64,000 bases of DNA from Desulfonatronum lacustre DSM 10312 (GCF_000519265.1 NZ_KI912608.1:1179482-1243481); one strand, 5' to 3'; shown: positions 25,217-33,896, counted from the first letter of the stretch. The notes: generated by a model from the letters alone, not told the origin. Numbers and translations are program-made.

Positions 25217-26623
25217 TTACTTTTTCTCGCTCTCTCTTTCGACCGGAAATCCCGCATTCTTCCATGCCTGCCAGCTTCCGGGAATGTTGCAGACGTTGCC
25301 GAACCCGTGCTGCTGCAAGATGCTCGTGGCGATGCTCGCACGGTAGCCGCTGTCGCAATAGACGGCCGTCGGCTTGTCCTTGTCCAACGCGCCGAGGTGT
25401 TCGCGCAATTCACCCAGAAATACATGGCGGGCATTTGGGATATGGCCGTCTTTCCATTCCGCGGGCGCCCTGACGTCGAGAATCTGGAGTTCTTTCCCCG
25501 CGGCTTGGACTTCATGCACGGTCTTTTGCCCGACCGATTCCAGCGGCAGGCCGGCGTTGTTCCATGCCTTCATGCCGCCGACGAGGTAGCCGGCGAACTT
25601 GGTATAGCCCGTCCGGACAAAATATCGCACGATTGCTTCGAGCGTATCGTCGGACTCCAAAACGAGAAGGATGGGCTGGCCGGGATCCAGCAACCAGCCG
25701 GCCCAGATGGAGAGTATGGGCAAACCACCGATGCTGAGCGCTCCCTTGATGTGCCCTCCACCAAAGGCCAGCATCATGCGGGTGTCGATGAGAACGTTGT
25801 TGTGGTCCTGGGCGGCTTCCTGAAAAAATTTGGGAGGAAGCCCGCGCACTGGGGGCAGATTGCCGAGCACCATGGGCCCCTTGGTGTTCAGTGTCTTCAT
25901 CAACGGGTAATAGGTTGGGATGGGCGACGCGCCGGCGAGCGCGTGCTTGATGAAGCTTTCGGCATTGTCGAATTGGAGGAACGCATTGAAGCGCCGTTCA
26001 TAGCCAATCGTGCTGCGGAGCCGGTCGCCGATGTCCTCGCCGCATGGCGACCCTTGAGCGTGCGTCGGGTAGATAATGACGCCATCATCGAGCTTCAGGT
26101 AAAAATCATGCAGCGTATGGAACAATTGTTCGGCCAGCTCTTTTTCCCGACTCCTGCCGAGGAGATCGGGACGCCCGGCGGAACTGACAAAGAGCGAGTC
26201 CCCGGTGAGCACCCCCCAGGGGGCTTCCGGATGATCCTTTTCCGAGAGAAGATACGCCATGTGCTCCGGCGAGTGGCCGGGGGTGTGCCGAGCGGTAATC
26301 AGGGCGGAACCAAGCTCGAAGACATCTCCATCCGCGACTCCCTCATGTTCGAAGCCGTAGCGCGCGCCTCCTTCGTGACTGAGGTATATTTTCGCTGACT
26401 CGGCACGCGTACAAAGCTCACGCGCACCACTGACGAAATCGACATGGATGTGCGTTTCAAAAATATGTGTGATCGAGACTTGTTTCTCGCGGGCCAGTTG
26501 CAGGTAGCAGTCAACATCCGGACGAGGATCGAACACCGCGGCTGTTCCCTCGGCATCATCACCGAGCAGATATGAAACCTGGGCAATGCCGTCGGTTTGA
26601 ATGCTTTCAAAGATGAGTGCCAT
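25217..26623 (-). CDS. MBL-fold hydrolase with two rhodanese domains (persulfide dioxygenase-like)
   Basis: A 468-residue protein. Residues about 1-245 are a metallo-beta-lactamase fold of the ETHE1/CstB type (ETHIHVDFVSG, HTPGHSPEHMAYLL, GDSLFV, YPTHAQGSPCG). Two rhodanese domains follow. The first (VLIDTRMMLAFGGGHIKGAL to GYLVGGMKAW) has no cysteine at its loop and should be inactive. The second has AVYCDSGYRASIA with the active Cys. Such fusions oxidise persulfides to sulfite and transfer sulfur, detoxifying sulfide in the cytoplasm. The start at 26623 begins the conserved MALIFESIQ; an upstream GTG adds ten residues. The neighbours are a Fe-SOD upstream and the YeeE/YedE pair downstream. 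Confidence 0.85.
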   Translation of the reverse strand: MALIFESIQTDGIAQVSYLLGDDAEGTAAVFDPRPDVDCYLQLAREKQVSITHIFETHIHVDFVSGARELCTRAESAKIYLSHEGGARYGFEHEGVADGDVFELGSALITARHTPGHSPEHMAYLLSEKDHPEAPWGVLTGDSLFVSSAGRPDLLGRSREKELAEQLFHTLHDFYLKLDDGVIIYPTHAQGSPCGEDIGDRLRSTIGYERRFNAFLQFDNAESFIKHALAGASPIPTYYPLMKTLNTKGPMVLGNLPPVRGLPPKFFQEAAQDHNNVLIDTRMMLAFGGGHIKGALSIGGLPILSIWAGWLLDPGQPILLVLESDDTLEAIVRYFVRTGYTKFAGYLVGGMKAWNNAGLPLESVGQKTVHEVQAAGKELQILDVRAPAEWKDGHIPNARHVFLGELREHLGALDKDKPTAVYCDSGYRASIATSILQQHGFGNVCNIPGSWQAWKNAGFPVERESEKK

Positions 26624-26749
26624 AAGGGGGTCCTGTTTTTCATGTTGATCCACTGAGTCAGGGTCACACTTTCCGCAGTTGCTGGCGGACGGGCGTGAAC
26701 CGCTTCCCGCCCGTCCGATGCAGCAACCTGGTTCTTCGCGTCCCCAGCA

Positions 26750-27376
26750 TCAGCCGATGTTTTGCAGGGCAAATTCCCAGTTGAGCAGTTTGTCCAGCAC
26801 GGCTTTGACATAATCGGCGCGGCGGTTCTGATAATCCAGGTAGTAGGCGTGTTCCCACACGTCGATGGTCAACAGCGGCTTCATCCCGTTGGTCAGGGGC
26901 ACATCCGCGTTGCCGGTCTTGACCACCTTGAGCGTGGTGCCGTCCAACACGAGCCACACCCAGCCGCTGCCGAACTGGGCCGTTGCAGCGTCTGCCAACT
27001 CCTTCTTGCATGCATCCAGGGTCCCGAATGCAGCCTCGATCTTTTGCTTCAACTCCGCGGGAGGCTCACCGCCGCCCTTCGGCTTCAGACTGCTCCAGTA
27101 AAACGTGTGGTTCCAAGTTTGCGCTGCATTGTTAAAGATTGCCGTCGTCGTCTTGTTTGGCTTGCCGGATGTCGCGACGATGATTTCTTCAAGCGACATG
27201 TCCGCGAATTGCGTTCCTGATACAAGTTCGTTCAGTTTGTCGACATATCCCTTGTGATGTTTTCCGTAGTGAAAACTGATGGTGTTTGCGGAGATTACCG
27301 GATCCAGAGCATTATCCTGATACGGCAAGGACTGCAGGACATGCGACGACGCTGTTTCATTCTTCACATTGGTCAT
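26750..27376 (-). CDS. sodB: Iron superoxide dismutase, cytoplasmic
   Basis: A 208-residue Fe/Mn-SOD without signal peptide. The metal ligands are visible in [22 protein letters not shown] and [12 protein letters not shown]. The Gln in [10 protein letters not shown] before the second ligand is the one found in iron enzymes. It converts superoxide to peroxide and oxygen. A second, exported paralogue lies at 61449-62165 and is similar over the whole core. It lies just upstream of the MBL-rhodanese gene on the same strand, with about 125 bp between. Confidence 0.92.
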   Translation of the reverse strand: MTNVKNETASSHVLQSLPYQDNALDPVISANTISFHYGKHHKGYVDKLNELVSGTQFADMSLEEIIVATSGKPNKTTTAIFNNAAQTWNHTFYWSSLKPKGGGEPPAELKQKIEAAFGTLDACKKELADAATAQFGSGWVWLVLDGTTLKVVKTGNADVPLTNGMKPLLTIDVWEHAYYLDYQNRRADYVKAVLDKLLNWEFALQNIG

Positions 27377-27459
27377 AATTTGGCCCCATTATATATGCTT
27401 TCATTTCGCGTTAATGTTATCATTGCCAAAATCCTCTGCATTTGGAAAAGTCGATCGGA

Positions 27460-27579
27460 TCAGGTGCATCCACGCAATACGAAAAAAACCAACAAGATTG
27501 GGATTGGAATTCCCAAGGCCCATAGCAGAATCCATCCTATCTTGCCTCGTTCATTTTTTTGCAAATTATATTTACTCAC
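27460..27579 (-). CDS. Small single-span membrane protein (39 residues)
   Basis: A GTG start with a strong AAGGAGGAG site opens a 39-codon gene. A basic N-terminus (SKYNLQKNERGK) is followed by the membrane span IGWILLWALGIPIPILLVFF and a short end VLRGCT. Peptides of this form, with WALGIP and RGCT, occur in several proteobacteria, but no function is known to me. It lies alone upstream of sodB on the same strand. Confidence 0.65.
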   Translation of the reverse strand: MSKYNLQKNERGKIGWILLWALGIPIPILLVFFVLRGCT

Positions 27580-27639
27580 AGGACTCCTCCTTCTCTTTCA
27601 GTACCCATAACTTTTGAGTATGTTTCCCCAAACAAAACA

Positions 27640-27863
27640 TAACTACTCGGCACATTTTAATGACAAAATATGGAGTGTTCCGGCTTGTCTCGATTATTCG
27701 GCATCGCCTGTCTGACTGAGCCAGGATTCGTCCATGGAACCATTGCCGGGTGCCTGAAGTGCCCACTGTTGTTGATTTGGGCAATGCTTCGACGTTACGA
27801 AGCCGACGATGGAGTTGTGAGGCCGAAAGATCGAGACAAGCCGGAACACAGTTGAGTAGTTAC
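27640..27863. repeat. Variant element with GTAACTACTCA-type ends and a non-hexamer interior
   Basis: The ends (ATAACTACTCGG / GTTGAGTAGTTAC) resemble the other GTAACTACTCAG elements. The interior differs: a perfect 20-base inverted repeat, GTGTTCCGGCTTGTCTCGAT at 27675-27694 and its complement at 27830-27849, brackets about 135 bp of unrelated sequence. No gene is visible. Confidence 0.5.
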
Positions 27864-27868
27864 CAATT

Positions 27869-28225
27869 TTACCGGAAAAACCTTAAAGCCATGTCTGAAA
27901 GGGCATGAACCACGGGTTCAGCGTACTGGCTGCCGCCACGTGAATGTCGCGTACTGGCGCCCAACAGAAATCCCAATCCGACCCCTATCCCCAATGCAAT
28001 AAGCACTGTCTTCCCTGGATTATCGCTGCCATAGCTCTTGGCCTGCTCATACGTTTCGCTGACCTTCTGACTCGTTTTATCGTAAACATCACCTGCTACC
28101 TTCTCCGCGGTCCCCAGAGCCTCGGCGCCGCGGTCCATGAGAGTCTGATCGGCAGCGCTATAGCTGCCTGGATTTCCAAATTCCTGCTTTTTTGGGGTCT
28201 CGTACGTCTTCTTTTCGGTATCCAT
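27869..28225 (-). CDS. DUF883/ElaB-like membrane-anchored stress protein
   Basis: A 118-residue protein. The N-terminal 65 residues are a polar helix (GAEALGTAEKVAGDVYDKTSQ), followed by SDNPGKTVLIALGIGVGLGFLLGAST, the usual membrane anchor of the ElaB/YqjD/DUF883 group, and a basic tail. Relatives tether ribosomes or rise in stationary phase; here the role is inferred only from form. AGGAGG precedes the ATG. It is last of four similar small genes on one strand. Confidence 0.7.
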   Translation of the reverse strand: MDTEKKTYETPKKQEFGNPGSYSAADQTLMDRGAEALGTAEKVAGDVYDKTSQKVSETYEQAKSYGSDNPGKTVLIALGIGVGLGFLLGASTRHSRGGSQYAEPVVHALSDMALRFFR

Positions 28226-28249
28226 ATCACCCTCCTAACTGTTAAAGTG

Positions 28250-28744
28250 TTAACTGTTCGTTTTGATTACGTCACGATCCGCTCGTGGACTTGCGGTTGA
28301 GTCCCGTCCTTTGTGAGCATCAGGACCTGCATCGCTTGCCTCTTCCGTCATGGTTGCATCATTCAGCCATCCGGCTGCGGCCCTCGCGACAATACCTATC
28401 AGCGTCAATTTGATAAGACCGGGCCTGGCGGCTTCCGGCCTCAGGCCACCAAACGACTCACACGCTTCCTCGACAAGGGGACCCATGATTTGCTCCAGGG
28501 GCGAAGCTCGTTTCGTGAAGACGCTCGAGGCCAGATAGCCGATGCCGGCGGCTACTCCCAAAGACAGGTATGGGGCGTCATTTACATATTCGCGCCAATC
28601 CATTTTCTCTTTGATCCGTTCGCCGATCTGTTCGACGGTCTGGGAGATGTTCTCCTTTTCTCTCGCAATATTCCGGCGTATTTCTTCGGAACTCCGTTCG
28701 CCATTCAGTATTCCTGTGCTGCCGTGATATTCTTTTTCATCCAT
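28250..28744 (-). CDS. DUF3618-like small envelope protein
   Basis: A 164-residue protein. Residues about 18-50 (RSSEEIRRNIAREKENISQT) match the DUF3618 pattern of a helix beginning RSPEEI. A short hydrophobic stretch (YLSLGVAAGIGYLASSV) and a second one (LIKLTLIGIVARAAAGWL) follow, then a polar tail. The start at 28744 has AAAGGAGGG upstream. The function is unknown; the company suggests a stress-induced membrane-associated protein. Confidence 0.6.
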   Translation of the reverse strand: MDEKEYHGSTGILNGERSSEEIRRNIAREKENISQTVEQIGERIKEKMDWREYVNDAPYLSLGVAAGIGYLASSVFTKRASPLEQIMGPLVEEACESFGGLRPEAARPGLIKLTLIGIVARAAAGWLNDATMTEEASDAGPDAHKGRDSTASPRADRDVIKTNS

Positions 28745-28778
28745 ACCTTGCCCTCCTTTGCGGTTCGGCGCCACCTTT

Positions 28779-29135
28779 CTATGTTTTCAGGATCGCTTTC
28801 TTCAATTGCTTGTAGCCGATCAAGGCAATGATGCCTCCCAAGAGCGCGAGGGCTGCTCCGGTAACAAGCACTGCCATCACCGGGGCCATATACGAAGTGA
28901 GTACGATGATCAGCGCGGCACAAAAAGACAAAAGTGCGGCAAAAATGATGAATGCTCCAGCGACGACGGTGAAGACTCCACCGCATACGGCCGACACCTG
29001 TTCACGTACTCCCTGGACCACCAGTTCGATTTCGTCGTGAACCACCGCGGCCAAATTGCCGGCAAGCTGTTCCAAAAGCTCCGTGAACGATTCACGATGC
29101 GTGGCAGGGTCCTTGTTTTCCTCTCTTGTGCTCAT
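28779..29135 (-). CDS. Holin-X / DUF1469-type phage-holin-like membrane protein
   Basis: A 118-residue protein. The N-terminal helix (ESFTELLEQLAGNLAAVVHDEIEL) leads into two long membrane segments (GGVFTVVAGAFIIFAALLSF and MAVLVTGAALALLGGIIALI) and a lysine-rich end. This is the pattern of the putative Holin-X (PF07332) family, normally cellular rather than phage. Family members often sit between DUF3618 and DUF883-like genes, exactly as here. Confidence 0.72.
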   Translation of the reverse strand: MSTREENKDPATHRESFTELLEQLAGNLAAVVHDEIELVVQGVREQVSAVCGGVFTVVAGAFIIFAALLSFCAALIIVLTSYMAPVMAVLVTGAALALLGGIIALIGYKQLKKAILKT

Positions 29136-29153
29136 AGAGTACCCCCATCTTTC

Positions 29154-29516
29154 TTACCTGCGCCGCAAAACAGCTCCAATAATCAAACCAACGGCTCCAG
29201 CTACCAGAAGACTCCGTCCAGGGTGCTGCTTGATACATTCTCTGACTCTGGCTTCTGCATGTTCATAGTCGAATTCCCGAACGTATCCGGCTGACTTTTC
29301 CAAAAACTTTGATGCCTGCTTTCCATACTGTGCAGTGCCGGATTGTGCGTCCTGCCCCGTGCTCTTTTCATCCAACATTTCAGCAATGGTTTCCAACTGA
29401 TCAGCAATACTATTTTTGACGTTTTCAAAGCCGTGCGACCTGCCTGAATTATGTGACATTCCCCTGGTTTCTCCGGCATTGCCAGCTTTACTCTGATCAT
29501 ACTCAAATACACTCAT
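29154..29516 (-). CDS. DUF883/ElaB-like membrane-anchored protein
   Basis: A 120-residue protein, the first gene of the four-gene group. It has a polar helical body (VKNSIADQLETIAEMLDEKS, then YGKQASKFLEKSAGYVREFD) and a C-terminal anchor HPGRSLLVAGAVGLIIGAVL followed by RRR. GAGG precedes the ATG. A leader-element copy lies about 195 bp upstream, so this whole group is a likely target of that control. Confidence 0.68.
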   Translation of the reverse strand: MSVFEYDQSKAGNAGETRGMSHNSGRSHGFENVKNSIADQLETIAEMLDEKSTGQDAQSGTAQYGKQASKFLEKSAGYVREFDYEHAEARVRECIKQHPGRSLLVAGAVGLIIGAVLRRR

Positions 29517-29659
29517 GGTTCACCTCGTATTAAATGTTGCTCTTTTACGGATGACATGGTTCGATCGTCCGTTTTCAGAGGCAAAACTGATGTTGCTCAA
29601 AACGCTAGTGAGAGCACGACAACCGCCACAGCCAAACAATTGATTATCTTGCGATGCAT

Positions 29660-29799
29660 TCTCCTTTTTTTGGTTATCCTATCAACACCACTGAATTTGG
29701 CTCTGAGACCGGAGGATACCTTTTTGGGCATCCCTGTCTGTAGGGGAATCGCATATTTTGTATGAGGAGAAATCACGGAAGCCGGGAATAATTCCCGAG
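29660..29799 (-). promoter_or_regulatory. Conserved leader element, copy D (upstream of envelope-stress group)
   Basis: One of the best copies. Minus strand: GGGAATTATTCCCGG, GTGATTTCTCCTCATAC, ATTCCCCTACAGACAGGGAT, GCCCAAAAAGGTATCC. It is then followed by the second conserved block CAGTGGTGTTGATAGGATAA and AAAGGAGAAT. The GGATGCC and GGTATCC parts can form a 7-bp stem around CAAAAA. Just after the block a 20-codon frame (MHRKIINCLAVAVVVLSLAF) follows AAAGGAGA; this may be a leader peptide or chance. Confidence 0.6.
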
Positions 29800-29842
29800 C
29801 GGAGGTTGCGTTGGAAGTGGAAAGAGGAGCGTGTGAAACGCT

Positions 29843-29999
29843 TAGCAGTCCGTTGAAAAACTCCCAATTGCTGCGTCGCTGCAAAAAGTTCAAACTCTCA
29901 CGTATGAATAAATACGCTTCGACCTTGAACTTTTTTTGCTCCTTGCACTTGGGGTTTTTGAACGGACTGCCGGATAAGGACTTTTTCAACACTCAGTTA
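29843..29999. repeat. 153-bp palindromic element, TA-flanked, copy 2
   Basis: Nearly identical to the copy at 19473 and in the same orientation, with TA at both edges (29843-29844, 29998-29999). It ends 14 bp from the stop of the channel gene at 30013. Confidence 0.65.
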
Positions 30000-30012
30000 A
30001 TACTGGGGATAT

Positions 30013-31296
30013 CTAGGTAGGTTTTACCGCCAGACCTTCCGGTCCGATGAACTGGATCTGTCTGCGTGGGTAGACGTTGATCAGGCGGCCGGCGTATTTT
30101 TCTTTCTTCAGTTCGTCCATGACCCGCACGGTCAGCTCGCTCTTCCATTTGCGGCGTTCACGGGCATTGACCAGATAGCGGATGGTCAGGTCCGTCCAGG
30201 ATTCATTCATGGAAACGAAGACCTGCGGTTCTTCGGCCACGCCGACCTCCAGGCCGGCTCTTTCCAGGATCTCGGCATAGCGGTGGGCGGGCCTGGACAT
30301 GTGGGGTCCCAGCAGTTCCCGGGCAACATCGGTCAGGACGCGCATTCCAAGGCCGAGGTCCGATTCGTTGGCCAGGGGCACGGTCAGCTCGTCCCAGACG
30401 TAGGGAAAATCACGGGTCAAGTTGACCACGGTCCCGGCCAGCACCTCGTTGTTGGGAAAGGTAATCAGTCGGCCGGTGGGCTGTTCGGCCTGGACGAATC
30501 CTCCTCGGCCCGGAGACCCGATCTCCCAGACCGTGGTCGCAAGATAATCGATCTGATAGACGTCGCCGAACACCTCCCCGACCGCCACTCGGTCCCCAAC
30601 GCGGTAATAGCCCTTGAACGAGTTGAGCAGCCAGCCGCTGAAGCTTTCGATGGGCGTCTGCAGCGCCCAGGACAGAGCCAGACCGATCAGGCCGAGGGAA
30701 CCGACCAGGGCCCGGATGTCTCCGGCCAGAACGCTCAGGGATATCCCGGCAGCGAAGATCCAGATGACGATGCCGAAGAGCGCGACAACGGCATTGGCCT
30801 TTTCCCAGCGCTTGAGGGTCCTGCGCAGAAGGGGGCGGACAAGTTGGACCAGAACCCAGGCCACGGCGATAACACCCAGGACCACCAAAAACTTGGGGAG
30901 GTTGCCGTACATCCCATACCAGAGGGTTTCCAGGGTCCGAGCCGCCTCTTCGGCCGCGGCCTGGCCAATGGGTTCGGAGGGCTCCGGTCCCTGGTCCCCC
31001 CGCTCCGGCAAATCTTGATTTGGTTCGACAGAGATCGTGGAGACGGCTTCCGATGCCGGAAATTGCTCTCCGACATCAACGGCGAGACCGGCTTCCCACG
31101 GGGCAACCAGCAGAAGGAGAAGGCTGGTGATGGCCACCGCAAGCAGCGTAGCCTGCCGGAAAAGCCGCAACCTGCCTCTGGCGCCTGCCAGCGGGTCGCC
31201 CGGTCGGCGACGACGCATTCCGCCCCGCCTCCGACGGCGCGGCCGACGGCTTCGGATCACGTTTTCCCGGCTCGAAGTTGCTGGTCTCAGCTGCAT
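30013..31296 (-). CDS. MscS-family mechanosensitive channel
   Basis: Up to 427 residues. The N-terminus is very arginine-rich, then comes a membrane segment (ATLLAVAITSLLLLLVAPW), a periplasmic acidic stretch, and further helices. The MscS core is LGLIGLALSWALQTPIESFSGWLLN, followed by the beta domain YYRVGDRVAVGEVFGDVYQID and ITFPNNEVLAGTVVNLTRD. It would open on membrane tension and release solutes during osmotic downshift, which suits the trehalose genes. An internal ATG at 31218 has a better ribosome site (GGAGG) and would remove the first 26 residues. Confidence 0.83.
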   Translation of the reverse strand: MQLRPATSSRENVIRSRRPRRRRRGGMRRRRPGDPLAGARGRLRLFRQATLLAVAITSLLLLLVAPWEAGLAVDVGEQFPASEAVSTISVEPNQDLPERGDQGPEPSEPIGQAAAEEAARTLETLWYGMYGNLPKFLVVLGVIAVAWVLVQLVRPLLRRTLKRWEKANAVVALFGIVIWIFAAGISLSVLAGDIRALVGSLGLIGLALSWALQTPIESFSGWLLNSFKGYYRVGDRVAVGEVFGDVYQIDYLATTVWEIGSPGRGGFVQAEQPTGRLITFPNNEVLAGTVVNLTRDFPYVWDELTVPLANESDLGLGMRVLTDVARELLGPHMSRPAHRYAEILERAGLEVGVAEEPQVFVSMNESWTDLTIRYLVNARERRKWKSELTVRVMDELKKEKYAGRLINVYPRRQIQFIGPEGLAVKPT

Positions 31297-31335
31297 ACTT
31301 GTTGCCCGATTATCAATCGCAACAGTCCGATTGGC

Positions 31336-31899
31336 TCAAGGCTCGGCCTGGGATGTGAAATGCAGGCATTCCCAGCTAATGCCTTTGTCGCTTTGGGCCA
31401 GTGGCTCGATGAGTGTGACGAAGACATTCTCCCGGACCCCGATTTCCTCGGCTTCACTGACGTCCGAAACAAGGATGTCTATGGATTTTGAATACCTGGA
31501 GTTCATCAGATCGCTGACCATCCTGATACCGAACCCTTCAACATATACTCTCTTGCCCAGCCACCCTCGCAGATCTCGGGATACGGCCACGGTCCATCCG
31601 GTTATAGGCCGCTGCATGATCGCCGTATTCTCGATATCGTCGTTGCACTCTTCCTTTCTGGCCGTATAAGCGGATAACCGCAAATAGTGGGTGTTCGCCT
31701 TATGATAGGCTTCCAGAATCGCCTTCAAGACCAAAATCTCCTCTCGGGCTTGCTGCAATTCCAGCTTCTGTTCATCAATGTAAATCATCTCTAAAAGAGG
31801 ATTGACGGCCTCCTCGACAGAATCTCCGGCAATCGCCGATAATGCATTAAAATTCAAAACAATAGAAAGGATTATCACCGGAAAGGCGTGGCGCATCAT
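31336..31899 (-). CDS. Exported 3D-domain protein
   Basis: A 187-residue protein with a signal peptide (MMRHAFPVIILSIVLNFNAL to AIAG), a coiled-coil-like region (LELQQAREEILVLKAILEAY), and a C-terminal 3D-like domain. In that domain, TVAVSRDLRGWLGKRVYVEG, MVSDLMNSRYSKSIDI and the conserved aspartates give the double-psi barrel pattern seen in lytic transglycosylase-like MltA tails. A role in murein handling is possible. AGGAGGAG precedes two ATGs. Confidence 0.68.
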   Translation of the reverse strand: MMRHAFPVIILSIVLNFNALSAIAGDSVEEAVNPLLEMIYIDEQKLELQQAREEILVLKAILEAYHKANTHYLRLSAYTARKEECNDDIENTAIMQRPITGWTVAVSRDLRGWLGKRVYVEGFGIRMVSDLMNSRYSKSIDILVSDVSEAEEIGVRENVFVTLIEPLAQSDKGISWECLHFTSQAEP

Positions 31900-32564
31900 G
31901 ACGAACTCCTCCTGCTGATCAAATGTGTCCGGCAGCGCAGCGTTTGAGCGTGGCTATTTCCGAGCCCTGTCTCGTTTTCGGAGTCCAACTCTTGGGTCCA
32001 TGCATGAGACAATTTGAGGCCAACCAGTTTGGTTCCGTGTCTCCATCCCCACGAAGGACTCTTTTCGATCTCCAAGTTCGGCTGGTTACCTTTGAAAGCC
32101 AAATTCCGGATTTTCTGGATTGAAAGGCCTCACATCATGGCATTGGGTCAGTATTCTTGATGCTCTTTCCAGCTTTGCAAGAAGAAAAATATTCGGTCGG
32201 CATTAGTTCGTTCAAAAATCCCTAGGGCAAGGAGCAAAAAAGCTATCCGGACACGTCCTGTGTCCGGCCTCTACGGGCTGTGGCTACGCCACATTATCGA
32301 TTTTCCGTCCTGGCAATCGAATCGAGGTCGAAGCGTATTTATTCATACGTAAGAGTTTGAATTTTTTTTACGGCGACGCAGCAATTGAGAATTTTTCAAC
32401 TGTTAGCGATCGGCAAGCCCTGACTTTGCAACCATCATACCGCTGATCGCGCCGGCCGACGCTAAAGCAAGTTTTTCCTTGACTCCATGGATATCTTTTC
32501 CCCTTCCTGTTCCTTCCCTGCCGTGGACTCCACATAACAGGCCGTCCAGGTTTTGGAGACCACT
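31900..32564. other. Gene-free spacer with a decayed palindromic element
   Basis: I see no gene. 32203-32406 is a diverged copy of the 153-bp palindrome (TTCGTTCAAAAATCC, CGAAGCGTATTTATTCATAC, TTTTTCAAC), enlarged by about 75 inserted bases that contain CCGGACACGTCCTGTGTCCGG-like arms. The rest, 31920-32160, is unremarkable. Confidence 0.45.
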
Positions 32565-32700
32565 TCAGGAAATATTCCCGTCGCCTGTGATTTCTCCCCA
32601 CACAAAACATGCGATTCCCCTACAGACAAAGATGCCCAAAAAGGTATCCTCCGTTTTCAGTCCAGTGGTGTGGATAAGATAACCAACACAAGGAGAATTC
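32565..32700 (+). promoter_or_regulatory. Conserved leader element, copy E (upstream of PRC-barrel protein 1)
   Basis: Plus strand: AAATATTCCCGTCGCCTGTG, ATTTCTCCCCACAC, GCGATTCCCCTACAGACAAA, GATGCCCAAAAAGGTATCC. The second block CCAGTGGTGTGGATAAGATA and ACACAAGGAGAAT follows. Copy and block are highly similar to those before the gene at 50462. The element ends about 150 nt before the start codon. Confidence 0.6.
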
Positions 32701-32752
32701 AAATTCAAAAATCGGAGGTTAAGCATGATATTCACCTATTTGTAGAATCGGC

Positions 32753-32780
32753 TTGAAAATCAGTGTCACCTAGATAAACT
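32753..32780 (+). promoter_or_regulatory. Possible sigma70-like promoter of PRC-barrel protein 1
   Basis: TTGAAA and TAAACT are separated by 16 bases (ATCAGTGTCACCTAGA). The core ATCAGTGTCAC is also kept before the paralogous gene at 50462 (TTGGAG-16-TCAACT), which supports a functional site. If this is the promoter, the leader element lies upstream of transcription and would act as DNA rather than RNA. Confidence 0.3.
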
Positions 32781-32805
32781 AATAAATTTGTAAAGGAGAA
32801 TGACT

Positions 32806-33663
32806 ATGAAAACTTTATTGACAAGCATTATTATCGGATTACTGAGCTTGAGCCCCGCATTCGCGGAACAGCAGAAAAACGTTTTTATCGATTCTCGGCA
32901 AAAAATGGATAAGGAATATTCCCATGCCTCCGAAGTAATGGGCAAGGACGTCTATGTCACTCGGGAAAGCGATGTGCCAAAATCCGTCACTGAAGAACCT
33001 CAGGGATGGGAGAACATCGGCAGCATTGATGATTTCATCGTTACTCGAGATGGCGATGTCCAGGCTGTATTGATTAATGTCGGTGGCTTTCTGGGAATGG
33101 GAGGCCGCACAGTGGCCGTAGATATGAAGGCCTTGGAAATCGTGGAAAGAGAAGGTCAGGATGATTACTATTTTGTCCTTCCTGAAACCACGAAAGAACA
33201 ACTTGAGAATGCTCCTGAATACCAGGCTGAAGGGAGAATGGGCCAAAGAGGCAGGGACAATCAAAGAGAGATGCGACAAGAAGGTCGCATGGACACGAAT
33301 CAACAGAAAGATCGTCAAATCGCCACTGACCCAATGCGTTCTCAGCGAGCCACAGAAGTGGAACCTCAAGAAGGATATCAGCGGGTATCATCTGGCCTGA
33401 TCACCGCGGACGACCTGCAAGGCGCGAGTGTCTATGGCTCCAACAATGAAAGTGTGGCCGATGTAAAGGAAGTATTGATGACACCTGACGGTAAAGTTGA
33501 ACTGCTTATCGTGGACGTAGGTGGTTTTCTCGGCATGGGCGCCCGCAGCATAGCTATCGATGTGAATGAAGCCGACATTCACAAGGATGCGAACAATGAT
33601 GTTCGCGTCTACATTCCCATGAGTGAGAAAGAACTGCGTCAAATGCCGGTGTACAAAAGATAA
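32806..33663 (+). CDS. Exported protein with two PRC-barrel domains
   Basis: A 285-residue protein. A signal peptide (MKTLLTSIIIGLLSLSPAFA) precedes two PRC-barrel-like domains: residues about 45-110 (VMGKDVYV, IGSIDDFIVTRDGDVQAVLI, VGGFLGMGGRTVAVDM) and about 195-275 (LQGASVYGSNNESVADVKEV, VGGFLGMGARSIAIDVNEAD). They are joined by a glutamine/arginine-rich linker. PRC barrels are general binding/scaffold domains; the role here is unknown. The start at 32806 has GGAG seven bases upstream; an ATG two codons earlier is too close. A single-domain paralogue lies at 51140. A terminator follows. Confidence 0.8.
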   Translation: MKTLLTSIIIGLLSLSPAFAEQQKNVFIDSRQKMDKEYSHASEVMGKDVYVTRESDVPKSVTEEPQGWENIGSIDDFIVTRDGDVQAVLINVGGFLGMGGRTVAVDMKALEIVEREGQDDYYFVLPETTKEQLENAPEYQAEGRMGQRGRDNQREMRQEGRMDTNQQKDRQIATDPMRSQRATEVEPQEGYQRVSSGLITADDLQGASVYGSNNESVADVKEVLMTPDGKVELLIVDVGGFLGMGARSIAIDVNEADIHKDANNDVRVYIPMSEKELRQMPVYKR

Positions 33664-33694
33664 AATTAACAGGTTGATCTCTTCGACAACCATG

Positions 33695-33733
33695 AACTGT
33701 CCAGGCACGGAGAAATCTGTCGCCTGGACAGTT
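33695..33733 (+). terminator. Hairpin terminator after PRC-barrel protein 1
   Basis: AACTGTCCAGGC and GCCTGGACAGTT are perfect 12-base arms around a 15-base loop, 31 bp after the stop. The T-run is weak. Almost the same hairpin follows the paralogue at 51847. Confidence 0.6.
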
Positions 33734-33896
33734 TATGATTCAACTCTTCCGGTGCGGAAGGAGGCGGGAGAAAAAAGTGATCTGCACCCGACAGCTGACA
33801 GTTAGAACAATAGAATTGATAAACCAAATCCGAATCACTGGTTTTGGACTCTTTTTGCATGGAATCATATCACCTGAATTTTAAAGGAGAAAAAAA

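Noticed and set aside
28779..29135. Holin-like gene considered as a prophage remnant
   Set aside because: Neighbours are DUF883/DUF3618-type cellular genes and no other phage gene is near.
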